A DNA stretch of 64,000 bases from Mesorhabditis belari (Eukaryota > Nematoda > Chromadorea > Rhabditida > Rhabditidae): positions 868,001 through 932,000 of the forward strand of contig CAUEEP010000916.1 of assembly GCA_958450365.1 (NCBI GenBank), given 5' to 3'. The translations under genes were made by a program, and so were the position numbers. Within the stretch, counting starts at the first letter, position 1; each line of letters opens with the position of its first letter. The notes under the pieces were generated by a model that was given only the letters and a program-made list of their open reading frames with translations, had not been told where the DNA came from and did not search any database. Shown here piece after piece: positions 40,117 through 52,510 of this stretch.

Positions 40117-43100
40117 ATGGATATTCGATTATTTCTCCTTAATCTCTATTCTTTATTTCATTTTGTTGATTCCTTGATGAAGCAGCCGAAAGAAGTTGGA
40201 GTGACAGGTGAGTGGTGAGCGGCAAAAAAGAGCCGATTTTCATCGATTTTCACCGATTTTTTTTCTAAGCGCTGGTTAATGCTAAAGATATGTATTATAT
40301 CTAAAAAAATACCCATTCTCTCTACTTTAATTTGATACCAAAACAAGTAAAAACAAACGTACTGGTGTCGAGATATGAGCGTTTCTTTGAGACTAAATTT
40401 ACTAGGGAACGATCAGATTTCGCAAGCGTGAATCCGAACTAAAGCTATATGACGGTCGGAGTCGGACACGGGCAACACGATGGCGTTTTTAGTTTTTGCC
40501 CAAACTAGCAACAAAGCTCACAAAAAAAACCCGAATAGAACTCTATTTGGGTTCTATAGAACAAACTCGAATAGAACCCAAACAGAACCCAAACAGAACC
40601 CAAATAGAACCCAAATAGAACCCAAACAGAACCCAAATAGAACCCAAATAGAACCCAAACAGAACCCAAACAGAACCCAAACAGAACCCAAACAGAACCC
40701 AAACAGAACCCAAACAGAACCCAAATAGAACCCAAAACTTTTACAGCTTAGCCAATTTACTGTAAAAACTCGAAACTCGAATAGAACTCGAATAGAACCC
40801 TATTTGGGTTTTATTCGAGTCTGTTCTATAGAGCCCAAATAGAGTTCTATTCGAGTTTCGAGTTTTTACAGTAAAATGGCTAAGCTGCAAAAGTTTTGTA
40901 CCGGCTACAGTATGGCGGAATGATCCTATGTATTGTATTGAATATTGTTCAAGTCTTAGATAATGTAGGTTACAGTTAGGCTTCTGATACTATTTTCTGG
41001 TTTCTGGTTAGATAATCTGGTAGGATCAACTTTAAAACTAAGCTTGATATAGTCAAATAGGCAGATTCAATAGAGAGCCGAGTGTCACTCGCGCACCTCT
41101 CTCAACGTATGTAATCTTAGATAATCTAGGTATCTCGTCCCAGGTACAATATCTCGTCCCTGTACCGGTAAAGCTACCGTACTCTAGTCATTTTTTGGAT
41201 CTCAGCGAGTTCTCGGAGCTAAGGGACACCCGTTTGGTGTTGTGCTTGCGCCCCCCAGAGGAGCATCCTGGCAAATTTTCAGGTCGATCTCGTGTCTGGA
41301 ATTTGAGATCTGACAAGTCGATTTCGAGATTTTTTTGACATAGCCTAAAACGTCGAGATAGGAATAGCTGTAGCGAGTCATTGTAGCAAGTCTAGATATC
41401 TTAGTTTACCTAAATCGTATCTCGAAGGATAACACAGACAAATGTGAGTAACTTTACTTTAATAGTAAGCCTTGTGTTCTTGTTCTTGTTCTTCCAATCT
41501 TCTACCAAAAATCAATGATTTCTCAGGTCGATTATGGTGTCACGTGGGTACAAAGAAAGACTACACTCCTCAACAATGTGAAGCCGGTGTCGAAGAGTGT
41601 TTTATGTTTCAGTGTAGTGGAGGACAACGTAGGTTTTTTTTTTTTGATAGAAAAATGCTGAAAAATTGAGAAATTGCTGACAAATTTCCTTATCAGCAGG
41701 CACTATCGTATTTCGAAGGATAAAAAATAGTGAGACTTTTGGGTTTTGGGGTTTTTATCGTTGTATTTTACTTAAAACTTTTCATTTCTCTTTTCATTTC
41801 ATTTCATTTCGCACAACTTTCTTTTTTTTTGTTGTCAACAAGTCTTTTTATAAGATAAAGATTACAAAAAAAGAGCTAAAATAAAATATTCGATACGTCG
41901 TGTTTCCAGATGATTTCTACGTGCGTGGCTGTGGCGTTTCAATTCTAACAAAAGCGACCGGCTTGCAGAATGAAAGCTGTTTTCAGGTTTGAAAATAACA
42001 GCTAATAAATACCGTAAATACTGTAATAGTACCGCACCCCCATAGCTAGACTACGCAACGCGGAGCGTTGTGTAGTCTAGCTTTGAACGAGTTTTTCTCG
42101 ACATTGGTTTATGCTGCAATGCGCGCTTAGGTATCAAAAAATAGCTGAAATTCAGGGCTATTTTTTGATACCTAAGCGCGCATTGTGGCATAAACCAGTG
42201 TCGAGAAAAACGCGTTCAAAGCTAGACTACGCAACACTCCGCACCGTCATTATCTTTGGTTTCAAAAAATAGCCCTGAATTTCAGCTATTTTTTGATACC
42301 AAAGACGTATTTTTTGAAAGTACGGGCGCTTTGAAAAAAATGAAATACTACAAAAACCTTTGCGACTACGCGACTGTACGGGCGGGGTGGGGTACTATTA
42401 CAGTATTTACGGTAGCTATAACAGCTATAACAGCTATAAACAGCTATAAACAGCTATAAATAGCTAAGAAAACTGTTTGAATCTAATTCTTCAAATAGGC
42501 TTGTAAAAATTAACCCTAACTAAACGAACATTTGATCACCAAGCACACATTGTGGCTTAAAGCACCGCAAGACGTTCAGAGTTAGACTACACGACTGTAC
42601 GCAGTCATTCTATGGCGTTCTAGAGTATTTACGGTATCTACAAATCGATCTACTTATCTACATAAGTAGTTTAAGTTTAAGTTTAAGTATTCTTTTTAAA
42701 AATCTCTTAACATTTAAGCGATCTAGCTTCAAGTAGTCCAGAAAAGTCCTTCTTTTAGCATAAAGCTTTACTGTTCTTGTTAGTCTTATCTATTCCATTC
42801 GTGTACTTACTCTACTACTGTAGAGTAAGTACACTTACTCTACTACTGTAGAGTAAGTACAACTATACTCTACTGTAGAGTAAGTACAACTGTACTCTAC
42901 TGTAGAGTAAGTACAACTGTACTCTACTGTAGAGTAAGTACAACTGTACTCTAAAACCTGGTACCCTGGTGACAGTGACTTTAAGGTATAAATTTCATAT
43001 TTTTATATGCACACATCAACTTTCTAGGCACAAGGTGTTTGCCAATATCTTGGAGGCGAAAGCGACTGCGAGACTTGTCACAAAAGACACATGTGCAACA

Positions 43101-43165
43101 CGACAAACTCCTCAAATTTCTCTCTATTATCTATCTTTTCTTTACTTCTTTTTCTATTCACATAA
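40117..43165 (+). CDS. Ly-6/three-finger-like, probably GPI-anchored protein
   Basis: Four exons: 40117-40207, 41527-41628, 41910-41986 and 43028-43165. Phases join exactly, giving 135 residues. A signal peptide (MDIRLFLLNLYSLFHFVDS) is followed by a Cys-rich domain with ten Cys: RLWCHVGTKK, PQQCEAGVEECFMFQC, RGCGV, ESCFQ, GVCQYL, SDCETC, HMCN. N-x-T/S sites occur near NESC, NTT and NSS. It ends in a hydrophobic tail typical of a GPI-addition signal (SLLSIFSLLLFLFT). Cys spacing and C-terminal CN-like end fit the Ly-6/uPAR group that nematodes have in number. The first exon is 1.3 kb from the second and was chosen because it supplies a leader in correct phase; another first exon is possible. 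Confidence 0.75.
40540..40896. repeat. GAACCCAAA(C/T)A array plus palindrome, intronic
   Basis: About eighteen 10-bp units (GAACCCAAACA / GAACCCAAATA) to 40733, then an imperfect palindrome 40735-40896 (AACTTTTACAGCTTAGCCA mirrored at its far end) whose inner part is made of the same units inverted. In intron 1 of the Ly-6-like gene. Confidence 0.9.
42010..42414. mobile_element. MITE-A copy 6, long form, intronic
   Basis: Both terminal repeats complete (TACCGTAAATACTGTAATAG and its complement). Two internal GGTATCAAAAAATAGC-type palindromes, like copy 5. Lies in intron 3 of the Ly-6-like gene. Confidence 0.85.
42812..42955. repeat. Minisatellite of self-complementary units
   Basis: Five to six units each containing TACTCTACTGTAGAGTA, a perfect hairpin, spaced by AGTACAACTG. 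Lies about 75 bp before the last exon's acceptor of the Ly-6-like gene. Confidence 0.9.
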
Positions 43166-43421
43166 AGAAGTAAAAGTTCTTATGTAAATTTCAATGATCT
43201 CTTTTGTAGAAGTTAGAGATTTATCTTTATTTCAAAGTGTTAGTTTCAAAGTGTTGCTTTTTTTGTAGCCTTTCTTATCAGCCACTTCAATACCGGTATC
43301 GTCTTTTTTTTTCTCTGATAACGACTACATTTTATGTGTGTATAAATATGTAGTTCAAAAAGTACTTTATTAAATAAAACTTAAGACTATTCAATCGGCA
43401 ATCAGTTTAGGCAATTTTTGA

Positions 43422-43637
43422 ATGATTACGATAGTTCTTTTCCTGGCAACCTTATCGTTAGCCAAATCCTTTTCTTTAGATTTTTATTACCAGTATCACA
43501 ATATTATCTATCACATTTCTAAAATAAGTGCATTTTTGAGTATTTTCAAAGCCTTTTTTTTACAATCGACAATCTTTCTCGAGCTCCTGATTAAAGGCCG
43601 CCATTTGGTCGATGCTAAAATTTCTGGAGATTTCTAG
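43422..43637 (+). CDS. Small hydrophobic open frame (weak)
   Basis: A true ATG opens 71 codons starting with a signal-like MITIVLFLATLSLAKSFS, a second hydrophobic stretch, and ending LVDAKISGDF. It lies 260 bp downstream of the Ly-6-like gene with no splice signals needed. No family, and AT-rich sequence easily gives such frames. Confidence 0.25.
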   Translation: MITIVLFLATLSLAKSFSLDFYYQYHNIIYHISKISAFLSIFKAFFLQSTIFLELLIKGRHLVDAKISGDF

Positions 43638-43675
43638 AGATTAAGTATTTGATTTCCAAGTCTAAATGTGTTCAA

Positions 43676-46600
43676 TTATCTAAAAAAAGTGGTTAAGAAA
43701 TACATCGTAATACACAATAAATAAATAAATAAATAAATAACTGACTCCTCATATTTGGGTGGTGGTGAACGGGTGGGATCACGGGAATGGGTGATCATTT
43801 GATAGCTCGCATAGTCGGGCGGGGAATCGAAGAGTACCACTGAAAATATTAGGCTTTCAAGAAAGTCTTTTCGTTTCCTTTTTATACTTTCGTTGAAAAA
43901 TTCACAAATTCACCAATTCACCTACGGTTTTCACTGAATAAAAAGTGTTTATTGTTTAATTTCCAATCTTTTTAAACCAATTTGGGGTCACTTTCAAACA
44001 AATTCGAAAGGAAAAACACGTTTTTTGTAAAAAAAAATCTATAAAACCCTTTACGAAATTGGGTGAATCAATTTCTCTAAAGATTTGGCTATATACCAAA
44101 CTTTTTGTGCTCTTTCTTTTATCTAATGACACGAAGATAGGTTTCCTTAGCTAAAGTGTCTAAACCAGATCGTCGAGCCTGTGCCAGGACAGAGATAACC
44201 AGACCATAGAGCGATAGACAAGAGCCAGGTATGAGCTTCATTTCTAGCGAATCCAGGAATTGAGTCATGTCTGTACTAAAGCCTGGCCTAGATTCTGGCC
44301 TTCTTTGCTCAAAAATGGCCCTGGGTTGGCATTGGGTTGGCATTGAAAAAACCAGGTCAATCCAGGCTAGGGACCTGGTCCTTGACCCAATTTGTCAAAT
44401 CCCTAACCAGTACTCACTTTCATTGACGAGTGGAGGACTTGGTGTGGTCTGTCCACGGATTGCCGGCAAGATTGGTTGTGGATCTAGAATTCGAGAATTT
44501 CAGAAGAAAAATGAATTTTACCAGATCTTCTTCTCAACGGAATCGTTCCGATTTGGATGGGAATCTGAATTTTTACATTTTAAAAGACACTTAAACTACG
44601 GCAGCTTTTTCTGAAGAGAGTAAATTTTTGAGGAAAACATTTTTATTTGAGTCTTTCAAAAACCCACTAAAACTTTTCCGAAAGCTGCCGCTCGTCGATT
44701 TCTCTCGAAACCAATCGTCAATTGCAGAAAGTATTCAACGATCAAGAAGTTGTCAATCTAAAAGTTTAGATATAAAGATAGCTTTAGATTTTCTTTGTTA
44801 GAATTCTAAATATCAATATTTTCTCACCGATGTGGCTAGGGGTAGAGCTGGTACATGAAAATGACCCTTCGTCTGATAAGTCTGCGAGGCGCCGGAGATC
44901 ACTTTATCGATCGGCATTGGGAGGCCTGAAAGGGAAATTTCATAATTAGTTTTAAAAAATAAATTTAGAATACAGTAGACCATTTGGTAGCCATCTGGGC
45001 TTACGCTAGCTTTCTTCGAGATTACAATGGTTTACTGAGCTTACGATAATTGACAAGGGAAGGTAGTAGGGTAGCTTTTTTTACAGGATTACGATAGTTT
45101 ACTGGACTATATAGCTTTCTACGGAGACTATGGTAGCCGTATTACGGTACTTTAATTTCTTGCTAACCAACCCGGTGTCTCGTATCTCGTCTCTTTCGTC
45201 GCTACGTGCGGATTCTCCGAAAAGCAATAATGGTTTTGTAAGATGTTCATCGTGCAATATTTGACCGATTTCTTAGATCTGAAAATGTTAAATAAATAAT
45301 AGCTATGATAGTCAATTTGTATTGAAGTTCTGGGTAATATTTTCATATAAAAACTTATTCAATTCGTTTTCAAGCTCACCGATTTTCGAGGGTTATCTCC
45401 GCGTCGATTGTCTCCCCAGGGGTGAAGGCAGATTTTGGGAGTTTCATCGTCACATCCACGTAGTTATTTCTAAAACGCCGTCTATATAAAATATATATAA
45501 GCAATTCAATTTAAGTCTTGTCTAACATTTGAAAGATCTGTCGCTGGATGCGAAAGCGTGGGGTTACGGTAAATTAATATCTTGACGAATATCTTTTGTT
45601 CTATGGTTATGCCTTAATTATATAATTTGCGCAAAGCCCTAAGAGCTAAGAGCCCTGTATCTTAGTCGGAAGGTCAAGGGTTCAATCCCACCGGCTAGAT
45701 TTCTTCTTTTTCCCATATATATAGATGGGGTTTTCCCTACATTTAGGGCTTAGGAGTTGTGTATTGTGCTTGTGTATTGTTTATATCACATTATGAATAA
45801 ATGTAGTTTTTTTAAAAAAACCGACTGTGCAAAAGGGAAACGTTTCTTTTCTTCAACAGCCAGATGAACCCTCGGCATCTCGTTCAAATCCATATCGATT
45901 ACAACCGGGAACAACACTTTGCGCTTCAAAAGTTGCCGGGTCTCGTATAAGCAAGTAACCTGAAACTCGAAAATACTTAAAACGGCAATTATATCAGACT
46001 TATCAGCTTGTGCTTTGTACTCAAACACTAGCTTGTTAAATTAAACCTAGCTTTTTAAGTGGACTTTGTGCTTAAAAATCAAAACACACCTGATGTACTC
46101 AATTTCTCAAATTTCTTTTAAAGACGATTAGCTTTCTCGAGAAAAACATAAAGAAATCAGTGCAGGGTGTGTTTCGATTTTTTAGCACAAAGTACAAGCT
46201 AGATTTAACCAATCTCACCTCGATCCAATACTGGACACTGCCCGGCGATTGCTTGGACTCAAACGTCGAGAGTAGGCCGCTTTTGGGTAAATCGATGTGG
46301 AAAGGAAGCTCGTGGTGACCTGAATAATTAAATTTTCGAAAAAATTGAGACAAGATTACGATAGTTTTCGTAAGTTAACACACCTTAGAAAACGGATTAG
46401 ACAAAAGTCTTTACCTTTCTCAAGTCCGGGCACCTCAGCATTACTTTGTAATTTTGTTCGGATCGCGGTGGGGCGTGCGAAAACGACGATTTGTTCTAGC
46501 TGGAAATTAGTGTTTTTCAGCTGCAATTTATTATAAAAAAAAATAACTGAACAGTAGGCCATAGGTGTACAAAGTACTTTTGACTATAACTTTTCATCGA

Positions 46601-47591
46601 TTTATCTAATTTGTATGACTTTGATGTCATTCGAAATGTTCTCCCGCATCTTCGAACGATACTAAAATCTATGAAAATCTATTAAAAACTATTTAAAAGC
46701 CATGAAAATCTATGAAAGATTGGTTATGGAAAGTCATAGCCAAAAGTACTTTGTATAACTAGAGATGTTTTGGGGTTAATTTTTCAAAATCTAAATAGCG
46801 TAAATACTCTAATAGAATGCCACCTTCTCGTACAACCGCGTAGTCTAACTTCGTTTTAGAAAATAATTTTTTCCTTAGCATCTAGCTTTTTCCCAACTAC
46901 ACTTTTGATATCAAAAAATACTAGATTTCAAGGGCTATCATTTGACACTCAAGTGCACACTGTAACATAAAGCAGCGAGGAGAACGGGACGTTCAAAGAC
47001 AAGACTACAATTGTACCCCCCTTGTCATTTTGAGATCATTTTGACACTCAAGCGCACACCGTAACATAAAGCAGCGAGGAGAACGGGACGTTCAAAGCTA
47101 GACTACAATTGTACGCTTGTCATTATGGGAGTGGCGTTTTATTAGAGTATTTAAGGCATATGATCGTTTTCAAGTCATCAAAACTTACAGTTGGCTCTTG
47201 TTTTCCCATACTCGGATCTTTCTTCCAAACGCATTCCGATCGATCGACGAGGATTCTCTTCTTCTCAAAAGCGGTCGCCTGCCGGAGTGACATGGCGGAT
47301 ACCTAAGCCAATAAGATTTAACATAACTTTTGCAAAAACTCAACTCTTACCTTCTCTTCCAACCAATAAACCCGAAGTTGCCCAAGAAGTTTCACCTCAA
47401 TGTAATCGCATGTGAAAAATTTGCCCAAATCAAGATAAATCTGAAAAAATTTGAATGTAAATCAAAATCAAAATATCTAGCTTGTTCGAAATTTCTTGAG
47501 AAAAAAAACCCACTTTTCCAGTGACCGAGTCGCCGGGTCGATAGATATTCTGATCGAGGATTATTTGCGCTTTGTGCAATTGCGAATTCAT
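43676..47591 (-). CDS. arrd: Alpha-arrestin (arrestin-domain protein, ARRDC type)
   Basis: Twelve exons: 47591-47514, 47440-47351, 47302-47189, 46499-46415, 46319-46219, 45959-45826, 45469-45380, 45278-45172, 44925-44828, 44757-44664, 44483-44418, 43839-43676. Phases join, giving about 406 residues. ATG is 4 bases after TTTTCAG (likely spliced-leader site). Arrestin-N features: ILDQNIYRPGDSVTGK, LLGQLRVYW, then LPFHIDLPKSGLLSTFE and VQYWIEV. Arrestin-C: LPKSAFTPGETIDAEI. The tail has two PPxY motifs (SPPDYASY, PPPKYEES) that in this family bind WW domains of NEDD4-type ubiquitin ligases, linking membrane cargo to ubiquitination. Exon 6 donor (CA|GTCGGT) was chosen for phase and is weak; a SINE lies just beyond it. 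The final about 20 residues are encoded by a TTTA microsatellite and flank and are abnormally hydrophobic. Confidence 0.92.
45600..45810 (+). mobile_element. tRNA-derived SINE in an arrestin intron
   Basis: The head has TGTATCTTAGTCGGAAGGTC and GGGTTCAATCCC (B-box-like), then GGCTAGATTT, T-rich and CCCATATATA. The tail is TTGTGTATTG ... ATCACATTATGAATAAATG. It aligns in order with 5995-6440 on the other strand. It ends within about 20 bp of the exon 6 donor of the arrestin gene. Confidence 0.65.
46560..47160. other. Large arrestin intron 3 with degenerate hairpin repeats
   Basis: CTATGAAAATCTA repeats (46665-46720) and diverged MITE-like words (GCGTAAATACTCTAATAG near 46800, TTAGAGTATTTAAGG near 47140). 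The 60-bp CACTCAAGCGCACAC ... GACGTTCAAAG word is duplicated at 46950 and 47045. No exon seen. Confidence 0.55.
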
Positions 47592-47879
47592 CGCTCTGAA
47601 AATAGATATTCAGTTGTAAATAAAAAATAAACATAAATGAAAATAAAATATTCGATTGCAAGAGTGAAATACGATCTATGACGTCATCTTTTTCGAGAAA
47701 CGAAGAAAAAAAGACAGAGTGAAAGGCCATAAAATCTTGAGAAAAGGGACAAAAGGGGAAAGTTGAATGAAAACTTTTGATTTTGAAATATAAAATCTAG
47801 TCAATGAATAATTTATAAAGAAATTGTAATGCAAAATATAAAATTTTTAGAAAAAAAGCTAAAGTTTATGTCCAAACCG

Positions 47880-48296
47880 GGGGGTGGGACAAATGCGACC
47901 TTTTTTTGCGCACCTGGACATTTGCGCACCTTTTTTTGCTGGAAAAGGCATTAGGAAAGGTCGTAGAGCTTCGAAAATATTTCCATATAAGGGAATCGTA
48001 TGCGTAGATTCCGAATTTCGACAAATCAGACCTCGTTGACACGTCAAATTTGGGCTAAAAGGCAAAAACTACGCAACTGAACGCTTTTCCGCAGTTTTTG
48101 CCTTTTAGCCCAAATTTGACGTGTCAGCGAGGTCTGATTTGTCGAAATTCGGAATCTGCGCATGCGATTCCCTCATATGGAAATATTTTCGAAGCTCTAC
48201 GGCCTTTCCTAAGGCCTTTTCCAGCAAAAAAAAAGGTGCGTAAATGTCCAGGTGCGCAAAAAAAGATCGCATTTGTTTGTCCCACCCCCCCCTCCC
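47880..48296. mobile_element. PAL1 palindromic element, copy b
   Basis: Same arms as copy a, with a 4-base GTTT insertion near the right end. CCAAACCG flanks both sides (47872-47879 and 48297-48304); the ninth base differs. It lies about 290 bp upstream of the arrestin start. Confidence 0.85.
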
Positions 48297-48304
48297 CCAA
48301 ACCG

Positions 48305-48730
48305 TCGTTTTTTACATTTTAAAAGCATTCAGTTATCTAATAACAAAAGAAAACATTGGTAATTTAGCTTTTTTTCCTATTTCAAAACCGCAAAACACAA
48401 AATGAAAACAAGATTATCATTGTAAATACCAATCTTTCAAAAAGAACCAAAAACCGATTTTTCATCGCTGAAACGAGTAAAAATATTTGGTTTTTCAGCT
48501 GAAAAGTGATAACAAGCAAAAAAGGAAAAGAATAAAAGACTTTAAACGAATGAAAGAATGAAAGAATGACACAAAAATGCAAAAGGCAAAAAGGAAAAAG
48601 GAAAAAGAAAACACGTGAAAAATGATGTGATTTTCTGTCTGTAAAATCGAGAAAGAAATTCCTTTTTTTACAAAGATAAATAATTCAGAATGCGACCTTA
48701 ATCTTTCCTTCACTTTTTGCCCGTTCTACT
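48305..48730. other. No gene seen
   Basis: AT-rich with GAATGAAAGAATGA and AAAAGGAAAAAG tracts; frames here are compositional. Confidence 0.5.
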
Positions 48731-49105
48731 TACCGTAAATACTGTAATAGTACCCCACCGCCCTCGTACAGTCGCGTAGTCGCAAAAGTTTTTTAGTATT
48801 TCATTTTTTTCAAAGCGCCCGTACTTTCAAAAATACGTCTTTGGTATCAAAAAATAGCTGAAATTCAGGGCTATTTTTTGATACCAAAGATAATGACGGT
48901 GCGGAGTGTTACGTAGTCTAACTTTGAACGCGTTTTTCTCGACACTGGTTTATGCTACAATGCGCGCTTAGGTATCAAAAAATAGCCCTGAATTTCAGCT
49001 ATTTTTTGATACCTAAGCGCGCATTGTAGCATAAACCAGTGTCGTGAAAAACTCGTTCAAAGCTAGACTACGCAACGCTCCGCACCGTCATTATGGGGGT
49101 GGGGG
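48731..49105. mobile_element. MITE-A copy 7, long form, right end missing
   Basis: Starts with the full terminal repeat, has both internal palindromes, but ends at CATTATGGGGGTGGGGG and is joined directly to the segment 49109-49186 that also flanks PAL1 copy a. Confidence 0.8.
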
Positions 49106-49108
49106 CGT

Positions 49109-49186
49109 CATCTGTAACTTTACATCAATTCTTGGGAAATCATAAAGTTTTACCTGTAAGTACACGGTGGCTATTAAGTATGTACA
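49109..49186. repeat. PAL1-free paralogue of the 3781-3847/4265-4279 flank
   Basis: TCATCTGTAACTTTACATC through ATTAAGTATGTACA is the same as the two flanks of PAL1 copy a joined together, with a single CACGGTGGC (49163-49171). It is followed by a MITE-A as at 4280. Confidence 0.9.
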
Positions 49187-49455
49187 TACCGTAAACACTG
49201 TAATAGTACCCCACCGCCCTCGTACAGTCGCGTAGTCGCAAAAGTTTTTTAGTATTTCATTTTTTTCAAAGCGCCCGTACTTTCAAAAAATACGTCTTTG
49301 GTATCAAAAAATAGCTGAAATTCAGGGCTATTTTTTGATACCTAAGCGCGCATTGCAGCATAAACCAGTGTCGAGAAAAACTCGTTCAAAGCTAGACTAC
49401 GTAACACTCCGCACCGTCATTATAAGGGTGGGGTACTATTACAGTATTTACGGTA
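49187..49455. mobile_element. MITE-A copy 8 (complete)
   Basis: About 269 bp, both terminal repeats, one internal palindrome. Equivalent in position to copy 1 relative to the shared flank. Confidence 0.85.
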
Positions 49456-50230
49456 TTTTTAATCGATTCAAATCGTTTTCTTTTTCGTTTTACAATTAGT
49501 TTAGCAAGTTGTAGAATTTGTGGGGAAAAAAAAGGCAAATCAAGGGTCAAGGGTAACAAAAAAAAGGCAAAAACGCAATATAGCCAAATTAAAAGCAAAA
49601 ATTGACCCCAAGAATTGAATTTGAGCATAATGACGCGCAAAACAGCAAAAATAGCATTTGATAGAGCACAAAGAGCACAAAGAGCACATTTGATAGAGCA
49701 CAAATCTTCGAGCAGTGTTGCTTATAAAAATAATGTTATAAAATGAAAGAAATATAAAAGGAAATCTAAATTTTAACCGAAAATTTGGAATTTAATTGGA
49801 AAAACGTGTCGTTATAGTAGTTGAAAAACAAAAAAAAATCGAAGGTCTTTTCTGGGTTTTCTCTCTCAGCAAACACTCGTTTTTGATCTTTTTTTCTCTC
49901 GAAATTCTCTCAAAATTCCCCCTTTTTTTCTTCACGATTGAGTGTTCTCTGCTCCTTTGCGCTCAAAAAAAAGGATTGCCCATTATATTTCTCGATTTTG
50001 GCGATGATTTCGAAATGACTCAGCAAATTGCGAATGTAAAATTTGACAAGTTTCAAATGTAAAAGTGTAATCTCGACACTTTTTGAGAGAAAAACTAAAT
50101 AGTAAGCTAAAATTGATCCGTTTTTTTACAAAGAGAATAATATAAAGGTTTTTAGTTGAAGAATTTGATTTGATTAGTTTAAAATCGAGTTTTAAAAAAG
50201 GCTTACATTCAAATCTAGGAATTTTTTAAG
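49456..50230. other. No supported gene
   Basis: AGAGCACAAAGAGCAC repeats at 49665-49700. A plus frame at 49796-50062 (LLLCAQKKGLPIIFLDFGDD) has no splice context. Confidence 0.45.
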
Positions 50231-50796
<566 letters not shown>

Positions 50797-51611
50797 GTAG
50801 GAGGCAGGAGATCTAAAATGAAAATGTTTCCTTTAAAAAAGTCGTGCTATCAAGAACAATGAAAGTGGCCAAAACTTGGTAAAAATAACTATTTAAAACT
50901 TGCTCCAAGTTATCTTATATCCGTCCCCCGGGGAAGACATTACGTGTAATACCAATCAATCCTTATTTTTTTAGTATTTTATTGTAAATGACATAATTAT
51001 ATTAAATTTTAAGACTTTTTAAAAATTTCAGTTTTTTTGTTGGCTTAAAGATGGATGAGAAAAAGCCCTTATAAATGAACGAACGGGAGAAAAGACAAAC
51101 TCTTTTATATAGTTAGTTTCATTTTTCATTTCCTCACTCTTCGAATAAAAGTGAGTACAGTGGAAATTCTTGAATCAAGCACCCCGAAAACTTCTCAATC
51201 TTTTCCGCATTTTCTAATGAGTGTGACTCGTGTGTGTTTGTGTCAGATTTCCGGAAAGAAAAGACAAGAAAAGAAAAAACAAACGAGAGAAGAGAAGTAA
51301 AGAAATGAAAAAATGAAAGACAGAGAGATGCATGGCATAACTCCATTTGAGCGGAACAAAGCCTCGAGGTCCCCTTGGCCTTCACCGCTCCCTTTCTTCT
51401 AGGGATATCCCCATTCCTTTCGCCCCATCAGTGACTCTTTGTTGTTTTTATCCTTATTCTTTATTTCCAGCCGTTCTTCTTATCTCTTAAAGTTTACATG
51501 ACTTTCAACTTTTGAACTTTACCACGAAAAGACATGTTTTCAGTAGATGACATCAATTTGAAATCGTTGCTTTTATTAGCTTGCACTTATCTTGATAACT
51601 TTTTTTGTAAT
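50797..51611. other. No gene seen
   Basis: Flank of the PEF-like gene. GAAAAGACAAGAAAAGAAAA tract near 51256-51290. No recognisable exon. Confidence 0.5.
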
Positions 51612-51655
51612 TACCGTAAATACTGTAATCGTACCCCACGTACACCGTCCTCGTA
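51612..51655. mobile_element. MITE-A copy 9 (end fragment)
   Basis: TACCGTAAATACTGTAATCG plus a few bases of the family, then unrelated sequence. Confidence 0.6.
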
Positions 51656-51865
51656 GCGTAGTGATCATGAAGATCATGAAGCCTTAATCGGTGGGACAAT
51701 ATCGGACGGTCGTGTTGGGACGAGGGCGTTTAGCCTGGAAATCGAAGGGAGAAGTTTGGTGGGGGGAAAGCTGGCACATGCAATAATATGGCAAAATGAT
51801 GCAGATCTCTAGGTGAAACTTTCAAGAATCTCTTAATCTTGATCGTAAAATTGTATCAGACCACC

Positions 51866-52156
51866 TACCGTAAATACTGTAATAGTAGTACCCCACCCCC
51901 TCGTACAGTCGCGTAGTCGCAAAAGTTTTTTAGTATTTCATCATTTTTCAAAGCATCCATACTTTCAAAAAAATGTGTCTTTGGTATCAAAAAATAGCTG
52001 AAATTCAGGGCTATTTTTTGATACCTAAGCGCGCATTGTAGCATAAACCAGTGTCGAGAAAAACGCGTTCAAAGCTAGACTACGCAACACTCCACACCGT
52101 CATTATGGGGATGGGGTACATTATGGAGGTGCGGTACTATTACAGTATTTACGGTA
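51866..52156. mobile_element. MITE-A copy 10 (complete)
   Basis: Both terminal repeats present. Near the right end an extra GGGGATGGGGTACATTATGG duplicates the sub-terminal word. Confidence 0.85.
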
Positions 52157-52510
52157 TGTTTAAAAATAACCTATTTATCTACAGTTTACTTTATTTTAAA
52201 GATCAATTGTTTTTTTTTTACAAAAGATTGTTGAAGTATTATTAAAATATTCAGTCTATAGTTTTAATGGGAGTCAAAAGATACGATTTAGGCGCTTTGG
52301 TCAACAGAAATCTATGTTAATGTTAATATACAAAAAAAGTGGTCAATACTTGTTCACCAAGCGAATACATTGAATTGCACTAAACAAAACTATCAATGCA
52401 ATTCGAATCATGCAATGTAAAGAGCCGTTTTAACTTATCAAAGCAAAAAAGTAATAAAGGCTTTAAAACAAAAGAGGGAAATGTTAAAAATTAGTAATCG
52501 CTATGTAAGA

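Noticed and set aside
40480..40735. Asn/Arg/Thr repeat protein (plus) and Val/Leu/Phe/Gly repeat protein (minus)
   Set aside because: Products of the 10-bp GAACCCAAA array inside an intron.
44119..44343. 74-codon minus frame inside the last arrestin intron
   Set aside because: Removing 44417-43840 as intron gives perfect phase and a normal PPxY tail; the frame has no acceptor or donor of its own.
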